Positions 10,042-21,342 of a stretch of 64,000 nucleotides of DNA are shown piece after piece (the first letter of the stretch is position 1; the number at the start of each line of letters is the position of its first letter). The DNA is from Spironucleus salmonicida (lineage: Eukaryota; Fornicata; Diplomonadida; Hexamitidae), in the NCBI GenBank assembly GCA_000497125.2, contig CM035318.1, positions 1,050,001 through 1,114,000 of the forward strand, in the 5' to 3' direction. The notes beneath the pieces are model-generated. The model did no database searches. It was not told where the DNA came from and saw only the letters and a list, made by a program, of their open reading frames with translations. The translations under genes were made by a program, and so were the position numbers.

Positions 10042-11535
10042 ATGTTCGACCAGACGCGCTACGACCGCACCCTCCCGAAGTCCATAAACGACCGCAGACG
10101 CCAGGAAACTCATTTTCTATCCTACGAAGCCTACATCTCGACGCAGGAGTTCAACGCGCTGCGGGCGCGAAAGCTGTCGAAACCGGCGCCGAAAGCGCGC
10201 GCCGTTTCGCAGGCCGAGCTGGGGCTCCGAATTCGGTCCCGCGAGGCCGCGAATCGCGCCCTGCTGCGCCGCCTCTTCGACGCGGAGCTCGCGGGCTACG
10301 ACGCGGCGCTGGCCGCCCTGGCGCCTTCTGAGGACCAGATTTTGGCCGAAAACGAGCTCCGCGCGGCCGGAATTCGCGCGGATAAAAACGCCGAAACGCG
10401 TCATTTCTGCGCCCAGAAACGCGCGCAGCAGCTAGAAAACAACTGCGACGAACTGAGAATCCTGAAGCACGAAATGCACGCCAAGGCATCACGGCTCACG
10501 CTGGACTACCAGGTTCAGGCAAAAAAGGAGCGGAACGAAAAGGAGCGGAAAATCGAATTGTAAGTCGATTTGATGGTCGTCGCGGATCACCGAAAATTCG
10601 TTTCTGAGCAGCAGGCGAATTTTGCTCTCAAAAAGTGCGAAATTCAGCGCAAAAAGTGCGAAATTGAAGCGGAAATCGACCTTAAGAGCCAGCTGAGAGT
10701 CCGCCAGCAGGCAGAGCGGCTGATCGAGGCCCAGAAAGCGCAGGAGCTGAACGCGCAGCGGAAGGTGTTGGATCAGCTCGAAAATGACGTAATTTTCGAG
10801 TAAAAAATGGCAAATCGCAAGAATTTGGAGTGTTTAATCGCCGTAGAAAACGCAAAAAAAGCCGTAGAAAACGCGAATTAAATCGTCGAAGAACGGACTC
10901 AAAACGACGAAATTAACGCCGAAATTCGCTAGTAGGCGCTCGAAAATTTAGCGCAAAAAGAGCTCCTGCGCGACTAATAAGCCGTATACTGCGAGCTCGT
11001 GAACTACCGAAAAGAAGTGGTGCGGAAAGAAAATTTAGTTATAGATAATATATATTATTAATAAATTAAAAATGGAGTGGGAGCGGAAAATCTGCGAAAC
11101 GAAAACGAGCGCGCGCGTGACCGGAAAATCAGCCAAATTTGTTTTGAGTACAACAAAGGAGTGGAAAATCGAAATTAAAGTGAAATCTAGCAAAATTAAT
11201 AACAGAAACTCCTAGAAAATTAATAACACCTCCAGGACCTCCAAATTCTCGAGGAGGAGCGGCTCATAAACTACCAAAAACAAGTCGACCAGCAGCTCGA
11301 ATACGTCACTTTCCTGAACTTCTAAGAAACTGAGGCCGCCGCAAAAGCGAATTCGCTGCGCCGCGAGGACGAAAAAATACTCGAATTTCAGCAGAAAAAA
11401 CTCGATTTTGAGGCCGTTTAGCAGTAGAATTTCGCTGAGAAACTCCGTAAGAACATCTCGGAAATTGTGCACAACTTCGCTCCACCGGAAACGAAGCGGG
11501 GAGCGCTAAAACGGCGCCAGTGGTACAACGTGTGA
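10042..11535 (+). CDS. Coiled-coil flagellar protein, probable CFAP53 (CCDC11)
   Basis: A 497-aa frame from ATG 10042 to TGA 11533-11535, read through many in-frame TAA/TAG as Gln after codon 173. The protein is almost entirely charged coiled coil of the trichohyalin/plectin-homology type. Residues ~75-150 include a long Glu/Arg/Gln helix ending in NCDELR, a combination characteristic of CFAP53, a microtubule inner protein of axonemal doublets, and the length is close to the family's ~500 residues. The protein ends basic (ETKRGALKRRQWYNV). An AT-rich in-frame patch at about 11038-11071 interrupts the otherwise GC-balanced coding sequence. Other TPH-domain ciliary proteins such as MNS1 are the main alternatives. 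Convergent with the next gene, 10 bp apart. Confidence 0.6.
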
Positions 11536-11545
11536 CGTCCTGTGC

Positions 11546-12235
11546 TCACTCCATGCGCCATTCCCACTCGTCCAGCCACTCGTCGTAGAGGTCACGTTTT
11601 CCGGCCGTTTTTAGCGGCCGCGTGACCGTAAAAACAGGGTATTCGTACACTACAACATCCGCCAAAAGTCCGGACAAATTTTCCTGCAAATCGACTTCCA
11701 GGGCGTTGAATTTGCAGCCGTCGAGTTTCAGGAACATTTCGGTGTAGGAAGCGCTGTACTGCGCGTTGAAATCGGCCAAAATGCGCCCCGCGGGGTCGTC
11801 CCAGCGCAGCGCTGAGCGCATTGCCGTTCTGCCGTCGAGCAGCTCGCAAAAAATCGTTTCCGGCGTCGAGAGGTTTTGCGAGGCCTTCTGCGACTGATTC
11901 GGCAGGAAAACGACGCGCGACGAGCGCTCGTCGTAGGCCTTGTAGAGCAGTTTTTGCGTTTTCGTGTACGCCTTGTACGGGGCGAGGCGCTTCAACATTT
12001 TCAGGCTGGATTGCGTTTTCTCGGTCAGGCAAGCGATTTTCTGGACGTCTGACTTCAAATTGGCCGTTGTGTAGTCTTTCATGTCCACGTGGTCGGAAAA
12101 CTCGCCGTCGCAGTCTGCAACTTCCTTGTGCAGAACGCAGCATTCTAGGCTGCAGGAGCAGGTCTGGCACGATGGGCAGGTGTATATCGACTTCTTCTTG
12201 CACTTCCAGCAGCGAAATCTAGGCAGAGAAAGCAT
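11546..12235 (-). CDS. HIT-type zinc-finger protein, BCD1/ZNHIT6-like (snoRNP assembly)
   Basis: A 229-aa protein, ATG 12233-12235 to TGA 11546-11548. The N-terminus is a complete zf-HIT motif with ligands Cys9, Cys12, Cys20, Cys23, Cys28, Cys32, His36 and Cys42. It continues with the segment seen in BCD1 proteins, where the finger is followed by a short helix containing an L-x-S-D step. BCD1 helps assemble box C/D snoRNPs together with the R2TP/NUFIP machinery in the nucleus. The remaining ~180 residues are less conserved, as is usual. ZNHIT2 or ZNHIT3 are alternatives; the downstream helix favours BCD1. Tail-to-tail with the CFAP53-like gene, and 99 bp from the end of the EF-hand gene on the same strand. 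Confidence 0.75.
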   Translation of the reverse strand: MLSLPRFRCWKCKKKSIYTCPSCQTCSCSLECCVLHKEVADCDGEFSDHVDMKDYTTANLKSDVQKIACLTEKTQSSLKMLKRLAPYKAYTKTQKLLYKAYDERSSRVVFLPNQSQKASQNLSTPETIFCELLDGRTAMRSALRWDDPAGRILADFNAQYSASYTEMFLKLDGCKFNALEVDLQENLSGLLADVVVYEYPVFTVTRPLKTAGKRDLYDEWLDEWEWRME

Positions 12236-12334
12236 TCGGAAGGGAAAAATGAATATAACGATTTTTAATATATAATAATTATAATAGTCATTTTTTGTAG
12301 TTTGCTGTCGATTTTCAGCGAAAAAACATCATTT

Positions 12335-12826
12335 TCAGACGCACGGGCCTTTGCCCTCCACGGCCGTGCATATAAGCTCGTACTGTACCTGGCTGACCTG
12401 TCGTGCCTTCGCGCAAACTTACAGGACCTCTTCCTCGCAATTTTGGGAGTATTTCGTGCCCAGGAACTCCAATATTAGCCGCCGGTCTATGTAGCCGTCG
12501 AAGTCGTAGTCCAGCCAGCAGAATTCGCTGGCGGTATCGGAAACCGCCCGAAAAACGACGTAGGCGATCCCCAGAAAGTCCTTCTCGTTCAGCTCTACGT
12601 TTTCGGATAGTTTGTGGAACTGTTGCTCGATCTGTGCCGGCTGGACGGAAAGAAAGTGTGCGAGCCGCGACGCCGCCTTATGGAGCGACAACGTGGACGT
12701 CGTTAGGCGGCGGAACTGAAAGCGGAAAAGTTCCAGCGGGAAGCGCGGTGGTTCCGGTGTGGACAGTTGCGAAATTTTGGTCTGAAGCTCCGTCACGTCA
12801 ACGAAGCAAGACTGGATGTTGCCCAT
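12335..12826 (-). CDS. EF-hand protein with N-myristoylation signal (163 aa)
   Basis: ATG 12824-12826 to TGA 12335-12337, with one TAA at 12419-12421 read as Gln that adds 28 C-terminal residues. The N-terminus MGNIQSC fits the N-myristoyltransferase consensus (Gly2, Asn3, Ser6) plus a palmitoylatable Cys7, as in calcineurin B and neuronal calcium sensors. One clear EF-hand loop (DYDFDGYID) is present; other hands look degenerate. It is therefore a candidate membrane-tethered calcium sensor or calcineurin-B-like regulatory subunit, though overall similarity is weak. TATAATAAT lies a short distance upstream of the start. Confidence 0.65.
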
Positions 12827-13463
12827 TCTGGAAGAAAAATGGTGGGGATATTATTATATAAGAAAATTTTTTATATTTATTTGGTGAGGTGGATGTGATA
12901 TGAAGGGAACTGAAATAGAAAAATTTTGTATCTAAACCTAGTAAAATACAAATACATATATAATAAATCACTTAAAATTTTACATGTAGATCAGTTACTT
13001 TGAAGCAAAAATAGTTGTTTTCTAGCTCAGGATTTCTAGTAACTTTTAATGGTGTTCTTATGCGTACTTCATTCTTATGTTAACTTGATCAAAGTTAAAA
13101 ACTGCGGAGGAGTATATCCCTTTTTTATATTTCAAGATATCTTACTGAGAGCCTAGCTATTAACTTATCTCTACTATTTATATATTTAGTTAAACTTATA
13201 CTTCTTAAATTTTAGTCTTAAGATAATTTAGTTAGGCTTCTTACTAACATAAAGATTCTGAATGCTCAATTAATGAAGAGCTTAACATTATATATTTAAC
13301 AATATTGTATGTATAATAATTTGATTTATTTATATTTTAAAAAGCAGTAGTATATCTACCCTATAATATTATATCTATATAATTATGTATATTTTTTATT
13401 AAAAGCTATATATTTTATAACATATAATATAGTATACTATACTGGTCCATTTCATTTTAAATC
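12827..13463. other. AT-rich divergent intergenic region
   Basis: This 637-bp spacer separates the starts of the EF-hand gene (minus) and the acidic protein gene (plus). It is rich in TATAATA-like stretches near both ends. I see no supported ORF or RNA. Confidence 0.45.
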
Positions 13464-14477
13464 ATGGATCCTTTTGATATATTCGATGCAGCGCCTTAAG
13501 ACACTGGTGAAACTAACACTTATCCTAACGATTAAACATAGTAATAAGATTATGATGTTTTTGGCTAAGAATAGCAAGACTTAAATTAAGAAGAGTATTA
13601 ATAATAGCAAGAATAATAGGAACCTACTCCAGAATAACCAACTGAAGAAGTTAAGGAAGTCTTATAAGAAGAAGAATAAGTTGTTGTCGATGAGCCTTAA
13701 GAAGAGGATAAGATAGATGTATAAGTTGCTGAATCTGTTGAATCTAAATAATCAACTGATGAGCATATCTCAAATAATACTCCCAATGAAGCACCAACGT
13801 CGGATATCTAGTAAAATGAGTCTGAACCTAAAGTAGAAGACGAATTAGATGATATTATATAGGGAGAGGAGGCACTTAAATAGGAATCGTAACCTGCTGA
13901 TTAATTAGACGATTTTTTAAATATAGAATCAACTACATAAGCAGAATAGCCGGAGGAAGATATGGAGAATTTCTTTGGAGATCAGCCAGAAGAATAATAG
14001 TCTGAAGAAGACGTTTATAACAATGGTGAATGTATTGAAGAAGAAATAGCCTCTGAAGATATCACCAATCCAACAAAAATTGCCGAAATTTAGAGAAAAC
14101 ACGATCTCCACTTAGAGTAATGCATAAGTTAATAATAATAGGCATCTAAAGGTCTTACTGACCAGGGAGATGAATATCGTTCTGAGTAAAAGAATAGAGA
14201 AAAGGGTAGAATAGAGGCGCTTAAAGATCAGCAAGAGGAAGAAATTAAGAGGACTACTGAATTTATGACTGGAAAAGGCAGCAAATGGCTTAAAGTTAAA
14301 TAGCTTATGGGTGCACTTCCAGAAGGTAGGATTGGAGAAGTATTGAAGTTTAAATTCGAAGATGAAGAAGAACTAGAGAAACAAAAAGCTGAAGAGAGCA
14401 GTGAATCTGAAAAGGAACCCGTAAAAGCAACCAAAAATAAGAAAAAAGGTAATGTTGAACCTGAGGAGAAGAAGTGA
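13464..14477 (+). CDS. Acidic Gln/Glu-rich protein, candidate clathrin-light-chain analogue (337 aa)
   Basis: TGA-free from ATG 13464 to TGA 14475-14477. Under the standard code it would be cut by dozens of TAA/TAG. The N-terminus MDPFDIFDAAP resembles short D-P-F/D-x-F peptides of endocytic proteins. Residues ~15-215 are very acidic and Gln-rich. A predicted helix at ~225-270 (Gln/Lys/Glu-rich, ending near EEEIKRTTEF) is followed by KWLKVKQLMGALPEGRIGEVLKF. Acidic N-terminus, central helix and C-terminal W-x-(R/K)-(V/I)-x-x-L element is the order found in clathrin light chains, which are poorly conserved in sequence. The C-terminus is lysine-rich. Without a profile match this stays a hypothesis. 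Confidence 0.5.
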
Positions 14478-15454
14478 AGCTGGGAAGGTTTTATAAACTT
14501 TTTAAATTATATCGCATAATAATGTTTAATTTTTATTTACCAATATATTAGTACATTGTTTGAGTAACATAAACCTAAATTATTTGTACTATTTATAAAG
14601 ATTTTTAAGGAAAATATTATTTAGCGTCTGATATTTGATTTCTAATAAGCAGTAGTATTTATCTAGTCTACTTATCAATATCAATTTAGTACTAAAGTCA
14701 CTCTCATTCCTAGAGATGCATTTTATTTCATGCTCTATTTCTATAATCCAAAACTACTAGCATCTTATTGTTGTTAAGTTTATAAAACTAACTAATAGCA
14801 CACCAATATTTTACTATTTCACACTTACATTTATTGACTTAAAAGTATATAATAGAAATATTATATTATGTAGTAATGTTACTAAACTAACCTAATTCTC
14901 GAAATTAACTAGATATCTCAATAAAGTTAATTTTTTTCAAAGTTAATAAACAAAATTTTATTCAAAATTATTAGCTAATTCTTTCTAAAATTAAAAAGTA
15001 TATCAAAAATATTTTTTAATTTCTTGGTATAACATTAACATCTCTCACAATTTACTATAATGAATAGTCCCAATTCATTAACTATAAAATTAAATAATCA
15101 ATACGTATAGAAATTTAATATAATTGTAAGATTAATTATTTATAGATTCTATTTTCGATTAGTTGGTAAGTAATAAATTTTTAATACTCATTCATATTTA
15201 ACTAAAATCTATGTTATAGCCACAATAATTAATTTTTAATTATAAATATAAAATATAATATATTTAGATAATTCTGAATAATCATAAAAATTTAAAATGA
15301 TTTTATAAAAAATAATTCTTTTAAATTATATTATCCAAAATCTATAACTAATAATACCTTTAAAATACTAAATATTTATTAGGTTACATTACAAAAAAAA
15401 CTAAAACCATGATCATTATTTACTCAGATTTTAATAACTCTTACATATTCCAAA
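14478..15454. other. AT-rich intergenic stretch, nothing recognised
   Basis: About 980 bp of very AT-rich DNA with frequent TGA in all frames I checked, and no RNA-like structure seen. Confidence 0.4.
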
Positions 15455-16960
15455 ATGTACTTGATAATCATTGCTTTTTATAGTGCTGTTTCTGGTATGG
15501 ACTGTTATTCATAGAGTTCACAGTTGAACCTTTTCGCAGACTATCTCGAAATTAATCTTAGAAAACATCCTGGTACAAAATGTAACTTTCCATCTGGTGT
15601 GATGGTACAGCTACAATTTCCAGATCCTACCTTGAATATAGCATAAATTTTTACAGATTTCATCTACGAAAATACCACTTCTTTGATCATTCGCTGTGGA
15701 GCTAAATGTGCGAAATATGATGAAATAATTTCAAGTACAGTTCTAATCGACTCTCCGGAATTGACAACAGTTTTCAGTATTGGTAGTGTCCTAAATGTGC
15801 GGAAAAACAAGGAAAATAACGTATAAGATGTCCATTTAACAGTATCTGGAGATCAGATCTGCGTGATCATAAATAAGGAAAATGTAGCCAAGGACCTCAC
15901 TGCAAAATAGGTCTAATTAATTATACACTCAGACCGAGAGACTAAACTTATATTTGATACTCCTGTTGAAAAGTATGAAAAGGATTAAACATCTTTCTGC
16001 TACACTGGCAAGTTCTAGGTCCCGTTCGTGGATATGGCAGTTTTGACGATAAATGGAAAGGAAAAAGGCATTACGGTTTCATAAAATTACACAACTTTTG
16101 ATATAAAAGTTTTAAATTAACCCGATATTTTCACAGATCTAGGCACAATTGTTTTCTCGTCGTATCTTTCACTTGGATTTGGAAGGAATAAAGATAAACT
16201 AAAAACTTTTGTAGACTCAGCAGACTTCTCGAAGGCTAGTTTTGATGCTAAAATTAGGATTGATGATAAATTTTATTACATTTCAGGAATTTTTACTAAA
16301 GTACTATTTGAGAGTAATGGAAATATAGTATGTGCCTTAACTAACAACGAAGAGGAATGTAATCGGATTCTAACATTAGTTTAATAGCTACCAGCTTAAG
16401 AACAGTTTATAGTGTTCTATTTTTAAGTCGACACGTAGTTAATTATCTAAGAGGTGACAACTTTCAGGCCTTCGTGTTTTACTGATATGGAAATTATAAT
16501 TTTTAGCGATAATATAGAATTTGATTTTCAAAAAATCACGCAATAATGCCTTCTAGAATTAAATAAAGACTATACATTTAAACTAGGATATTTTGATAGT
16601 CCATAAAATTTTGCAATAGGGTCTGTTATTATTAAGACGGTTTTTGAATTTTAATAAAAATTTGATAATACAAAAGGTTAAATTATCGAAAATATAAATT
16701 AAAGTCAACAAGATGTCCTTTAAATATTAAGGACTCAATAATACGTACTTTTTTATGTTTTTAATGAAAACGAAGAATTTTTGGACTAAATTATTTCTCG
16801 TTCAGTTGGAGTTCATTTAAGACTTTAACTAGTTTTTTACTGTTCTATCTCAGTATTATTCAGTGGTTTAATAACCGTAACGATGTTTTTAGTTAGTATA
16901 CATCCACGCCCTTAAAGGATAAACCACAAAAAGCTTAAAATGACTTAGGAGGAAATTTGA
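15455..16960 (+). CDS. Type I single-pass membrane protein (501 aa), unknown
   Basis: ATG 15455 (preceded by CCAAA) to TGA 16958-16960, with in-frame TAA/TAG as Gln throughout. Residues 1-14 (MYLIIIAFYSAVSG) look like a signal peptide. The large middle part has about a dozen spaced Cys, several N-glycosylation sequons (for example ENTT, QNYT) and beta-rich character. A single hydrophobic segment near residues 465-488 (from LVFYCSISVLFSGLITV) precedes a short basic tail. It is therefore probably displayed at the cell surface or in the secretory system. The size, single C-terminal span and Cys pattern loosely recall HAP2/GCS1-like or diplomonad surface proteins, but no decisive motif was found. 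Confidence 0.65.
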
Positions 16961-18230
16961 AGTTTATTATTATTCTGCATCATTCTCGTGTGGTAATAAT
17001 TATATACTTAAGATTTATGACGTAGTGATAATATGTATATTACTATAATAAGACTAATTAAAGATAAAACCAATAAACAATATTCTAACAATAAGTTAAA
17101 TGATAAAAGATTTTGTATATAATAATAAAAGTATCTTTTATATTAATTAAATAGTTAGTAATTTAAAATAAAACATATACTTTAAAAATGTAGGTTTAAC
17201 TTTCATTTTTTTATAGATAAATATTTTTCATATACGTTATGATAAAAAACAAAATTGTATATAATTTTCAAGTTTATCTTTATAATTAAGAAATTATCTA
17301 ATCATTAATATCTAGTATTTAAGTTGAAGATCTATTTATTTATACGATAATTCGAATATTTATTATTTTAATAAAATAAACATCCGTTTCATACTTATTC
17401 ATTTAATCAGTAAATATCAAAAAAATAATATTAATTATACCTTAAATTTAAAAAGATAATAACAATAAATTAGATTTATTCATCTATACTATATTAATTA
17501 CTTAATCATAGTATTTATTCGAATTCTAGAGAAGTATAAAGTCACAATTAGTATGTTATATAGATACAAAATTTTAATATTGTTGAGATTAATCTATATA
17601 AGTTATGTATTTCTTTTACAATTTATTTGTTTTGTATATAAATATCATAATGGACATAAAATTTCTTTCACTTTAGGATCTCGTAGTATGAATATAAGTT
17701 ACAGAATGATAAAAAAGTTTGATATTTCATTTTTTTAAGACAATGTTCTAAAATTGTAGCTGGAATAAAACGCTAAAATTATTTATTAACATATTCATTA
17801 AAATATTACTTCAATAATATTGATACTAATTAAGGAGGTATTATGCTGATTATGAAAAATATTACATTATAATTTTTAAAGTTGATATTATTATTTCATC
17901 AAATAACTATTAAAATTTACTTTAAATTAAACAAATTTACTGAAATCTGTCAATCCGGCTGCTGACTATGATAATAAGATATCTATGAATTTTAAAAATC
18001 AGTATAATTTATTACTAGTCTTTAAATAATACTTTATTTTTGTATAATATATTATTTTTAATAATTTATATATATTAAAGTAAAGTAAATGAAAAATGAA
18101 ATCCTGTTATTTAAATAGTTACATGACAACTTAATAAATAGCTTCTAATAATTTACCAAATGCTGTGAGTAGATATACTGAGGCTAATTTTCTAATATAA
18201 ACAAGGTAAATATATCAAATACTATTTGTA
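16961..18230. other. AT-rich stretch, no gene supported
   Basis: About 1.27 kb. A 61-codon frame at 17553-17738 is Ile/Tyr/Phe-rich in the manner of chance ORFs in AT-rich DNA and was not accepted. Confidence 0.4.
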
Positions 18231-18880
18231 GGTAGTGTCGAACAATGATTTAATTGGTGATTCTATCAATATTAAGGGTAGGATAATTAATCTTACTGAT
18301 TATTTCTTTAATGTAGTTTGAAATAGTGAAAATATCATTAACTATCATAAAGATTAAGCTGGAAGCATCATAGATCTAACCATTAGCAATATTGTTCATA
18401 TACAGATATAAAAAGATGCTGTTAATATTAATTATTTGAATATATAATTTGTAAATTATAATCTATGGATTCTTGCTAATATTATTAAATTAAATATACA
18501 GCAATCATAAATATCTAATTTTAATTGCGATCACATACTCCTATCAAGTATTACGGATATATTTATTCATAAAGATATTACTGATAGTTCAGTTAACTTC
18601 TTCTTAATCTAATCAATAAATATAGTTGCCTATTAAATTTTTATATTTGTGGAAATCAATAATATTATTATGCTCATAATACCATTATTGATTCTGATTA
18701 ATATGGTGACTCAGATAGTGTTTATAATGATACTTTGATAGTTTAAAATTTTTAATAAACAATTCTAGCAGATACACTAGAAACTTTCTACATTGAAAAT
18801 GTTAAATGCTCACTAAGTATTAACTAGGCTATTGTTGAAATAAATGTAAAGCAAATGGAAGTATTAAATTTTTCATGAGG
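18231..18880 (+). pseudogene. Decayed leucine-rich-repeat gene, paralogue of 20005-21090
   Basis: The stretch around 18337-18560 parallels the intact LRR gene near 20250-20500: a shared codon series around TAT CAT (G/A)AA GAT TAA, then an I-L/D-L-T-I repeat and the motif I-Q-K-D-A. In-frame TGAs lie just upstream (near 18319) and around 18740, and the recognisable protein changes frame near 18690 (YGDSDSVYNDTLIVQNF). A broken duplicate is the simplest reading. Boundaries are approximate. Confidence 0.5.
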
Positions 18881-18921
18881 AAATTAAGTTTTTCTAAATT
18901 TGAGAGAAATATTTATTTAAG

Positions 18922-19422
18922 ATGGAATTCTGCCTCTAGCAACGTAATCACCATCATAAGCTCAACTTTAGTGTATCAGTAATTATTACCCCTTGCGATT
19001 AGCCTGCCTTAGCGGCAAAACAGTCCAATTTCCCTTCTATTGCCAATCAGCGCTAGCAACAATTAGAACTCAGAACCGCTAGAGCACGGTTCCACACAAT
19101 ATTACAGCCTGTATCTAGGCTATTTTGCATGCAATCGTGCACGTTCTGCACCAGTGCCAATAGGGTGAACTCTGCGCCGGTAGGTGCGTTACATACGCAA
19201 TTTTTGGCCCTATTCATAGCGTTTGCTTTGCCGTTATTGGGTTGGCTGATGGCTTAGCTATTAAGGGTAGATTTTAGCAGTTTTATGCCAGTTCAATCTA
19301 CGTTTGAGTTGTTTATAGGCCAGTTCTGGGTTCCGGCCATTTTCCTCGTATCTTTATCAGTATCAGCATGGCTGCCAGTATTCGCTTAAGATGGGCTGGG
19401 AGTCTTGTTGGGCCGATTTTGA
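18922..19422 (+). CDS. Possible two-span membrane protein (166 aa), unknown
   Basis: ATG 18922 to TGA 19420-19422, with TAG/TAA as Gln. It lies in a local GC-richer island. Two strongly hydrophobic segments at about residues 88-112 (QFLALFIAFALPLLGWLMA) and 131-152 (WVPAIFLVSLSVSAWLPVF) follow a polar Gln/Arg/His-rich N-terminus with a Cys cluster. This suggests an integral membrane protein with a short hairpin. No family recognised and no close homologue in the window. Confidence 0.42.
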
Positions 19423-19788
19423 TTAATTCTTACCGCTCAAAATTACTTTTATACCAGCTCCAAACTATCTGTAAAGTCTATTGAAGCAGTGCTAGGCTGA
19501 TTTCCAAGAATGTTTAAACTAGGTTTAGGTGCAGAATAAAGGAACTTTGGTCCGTTCTAGAAAGGTTCTATGACAGTTGAAATCATTTCTGGAGTAGAAA
19601 TAAACCAGATTTAATCTATATAATGTTCCAATCTCCATAAAGTAAATTTTGCCCACAAAAAAAGTGATATACTTTTAAAAAATCACAAAATTTTATTGAT
19701 TTTCGTTTTTAAACGTGCAAAAACGCTAGTTTCTCCACAACTAGAGGTAATGCAGCACGTCGCGGGGACAATTTCATTCAGAACTAAA

Positions 19789-19971
19789 ATGTTCTCAGGC
19801 GAGAAAATTGTCTATTAAGGGCTGCAATCGCCGTTTGGAAGTTTAAGTTAACTGTCCAAGAATGTAGTTATTGAGTTTAGTTTTGGAAAACTAATATAGC
19901 GTGGCAGAGGGCTTAACATACTAGTTAGGTACTTTATTTCTAGGATTCGAAATTTGGAAATGTAAAACTGA
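19789..19971 (+). CDS. Possible small protein (60 aa), unknown
   Basis: The ATG is preceded by CTAAA and the frame runs TGA-free to 19969-19971. Mixed composition with a basic C-terminal half. Its length gives little statistical support. Confidence 0.22.
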
Positions 19972-20004
19972 TAGTCATTATATAATATTAGTATTAGTAT
20001 TTAA

Positions 20005-21090
20005 ATGAACAAACAAAATAGTTTGAGTATTTAGGCAAACAAGAATGAGGAATGGCAGCCCGATGGTGAAGCATAAGCTATGTTATGTTAATAGGAGAAT
20101 TACGCTTAGTTGGAGTTTGAGAGCAGCGAAAGTTGTAGTGAGAATTCTGATAAAATGGTTCTTAGTAATGGTAAAAATATAAATTCTACTAAGATCGATT
20201 CAAATATGGGTGAAATATCTACTTTTATGTAAGATATCGTTATAGATAATGAAAATGATCTTACCTATCATGAAGATTAACTTCGCAGCATCCTAAATCT
20301 AACTATTAGGAATAGTGTTTATGTGTAAATATAAAAAGATGCAGATAGGATTCAACATCTTACCATCATAAATGCAATCTGTGAAATCGAAATTCACCAA
20401 AGTATCATTTCACTGATTATACAAAATTCTTAAGTAACAGTATTACATTGCAGGCACGATTGTCTTCCGCATATGAAAGAAATTATCATTTATAACAGCA
20501 TTAAATAAGAAATATCACAAGTATTTTGTGAAATTATAAAAAAATGTGTTAATCTGGAAAAATTATCAATATAAAACAACTAAATTTTACATTTAGATCT
20601 ATCAGAACTTCACATCCCATAGTCTTTAAATATTTTAGTAATTTCTTAAATAACTGTTGAGTAACTATTCTTAGCTAAAAATTTGAATCTTAAATAACTA
20701 AAATTAAACAATGTAAGAACTTTTGACAACTAAATACTCATATTTTAATAATTGATAAAACTACGATCAATAACAAATCTATATATTAGTTCTGAAAATA
20801 TTTTTATTTACTAAATTGTTAACTCGATACTGTTATATCTTAAATCATTTATCATCAGAGAAGGCCTAGATTTTTATCTGAATATAAACATTAACTAACT
20901 ATACGCTTAACGTGGTAAAACTACTTATACTTTAAACTTTAGTAAAGGCTAATTCATCACATCTGCTACTTATCTTGACTTAATTACAGAAGTTACCTTA
21001 CCGAAATAGCTATTAGACTTTATTTTCCCAAAAAAATAGGCGTTTTTGCTCAATGAATTATTCGGCGAATTTTAAAAACTAGCCGATTGA
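20005..21090 (+). CDS. Leucine-rich-repeat protein (361 aa)
   Basis: TGA-free from ATG 20005 (preceded by TTTAA) to TGA 21088-21090, with many TAA/TAG as Gln. Residues 1-85 are acidic and low complexity. From ~90 to 290 about nine irregular LRR-like units of 20-24 residues follow (for example LNLTIRNSVYV, MKEIIIYNSI, LEKLSIQNNQ, LKQLKLNNV, ITNLYISSE). The C-terminal ~70 residues are non-repeat. No signal peptide or membrane span was seen, so a cytoplasmic protein-interaction role is likely. The decayed relative 1.5 kb upstream suggests tandem duplication followed by loss. Confidence 0.68.
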
Positions 21091-21342
21091 ATTAGCTCAC
21101 ATTACAAGTAAAAACAATCATATTAAGCCAATAACAGCATTATAACCTGCGAAAATCGATCCCTAAAATAACGTAATTTCACACCCAAAATCGACTAAAA
21201 ACTCACCATGTAAATTTTTACATTCCACAAATCATTCTAAGAGCTGAACTAGCAAACCCTTATCAGCCCAATCGCTCTTAGCATCTTTTTCACATATTAT
21301 TGCTAAAACGGTTTATTCGTAGAATCGTTCTGAATATGTTGT

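Noticed and set aside
11072-11300. Separate gene starting at the ATG in the AT-rich patch of the CFAP53-like gene
   Set aside because: That frame gives Ser/Thr/Lys-rich sequence, whereas the continuing frame keeps coiled-coil character to the stop.
17553-17738. 61-codon ORF
   Set aside because: Tyr/Ile/Phe-rich composition expected of AT-rich noncoding DNA, with no start-context or family support.
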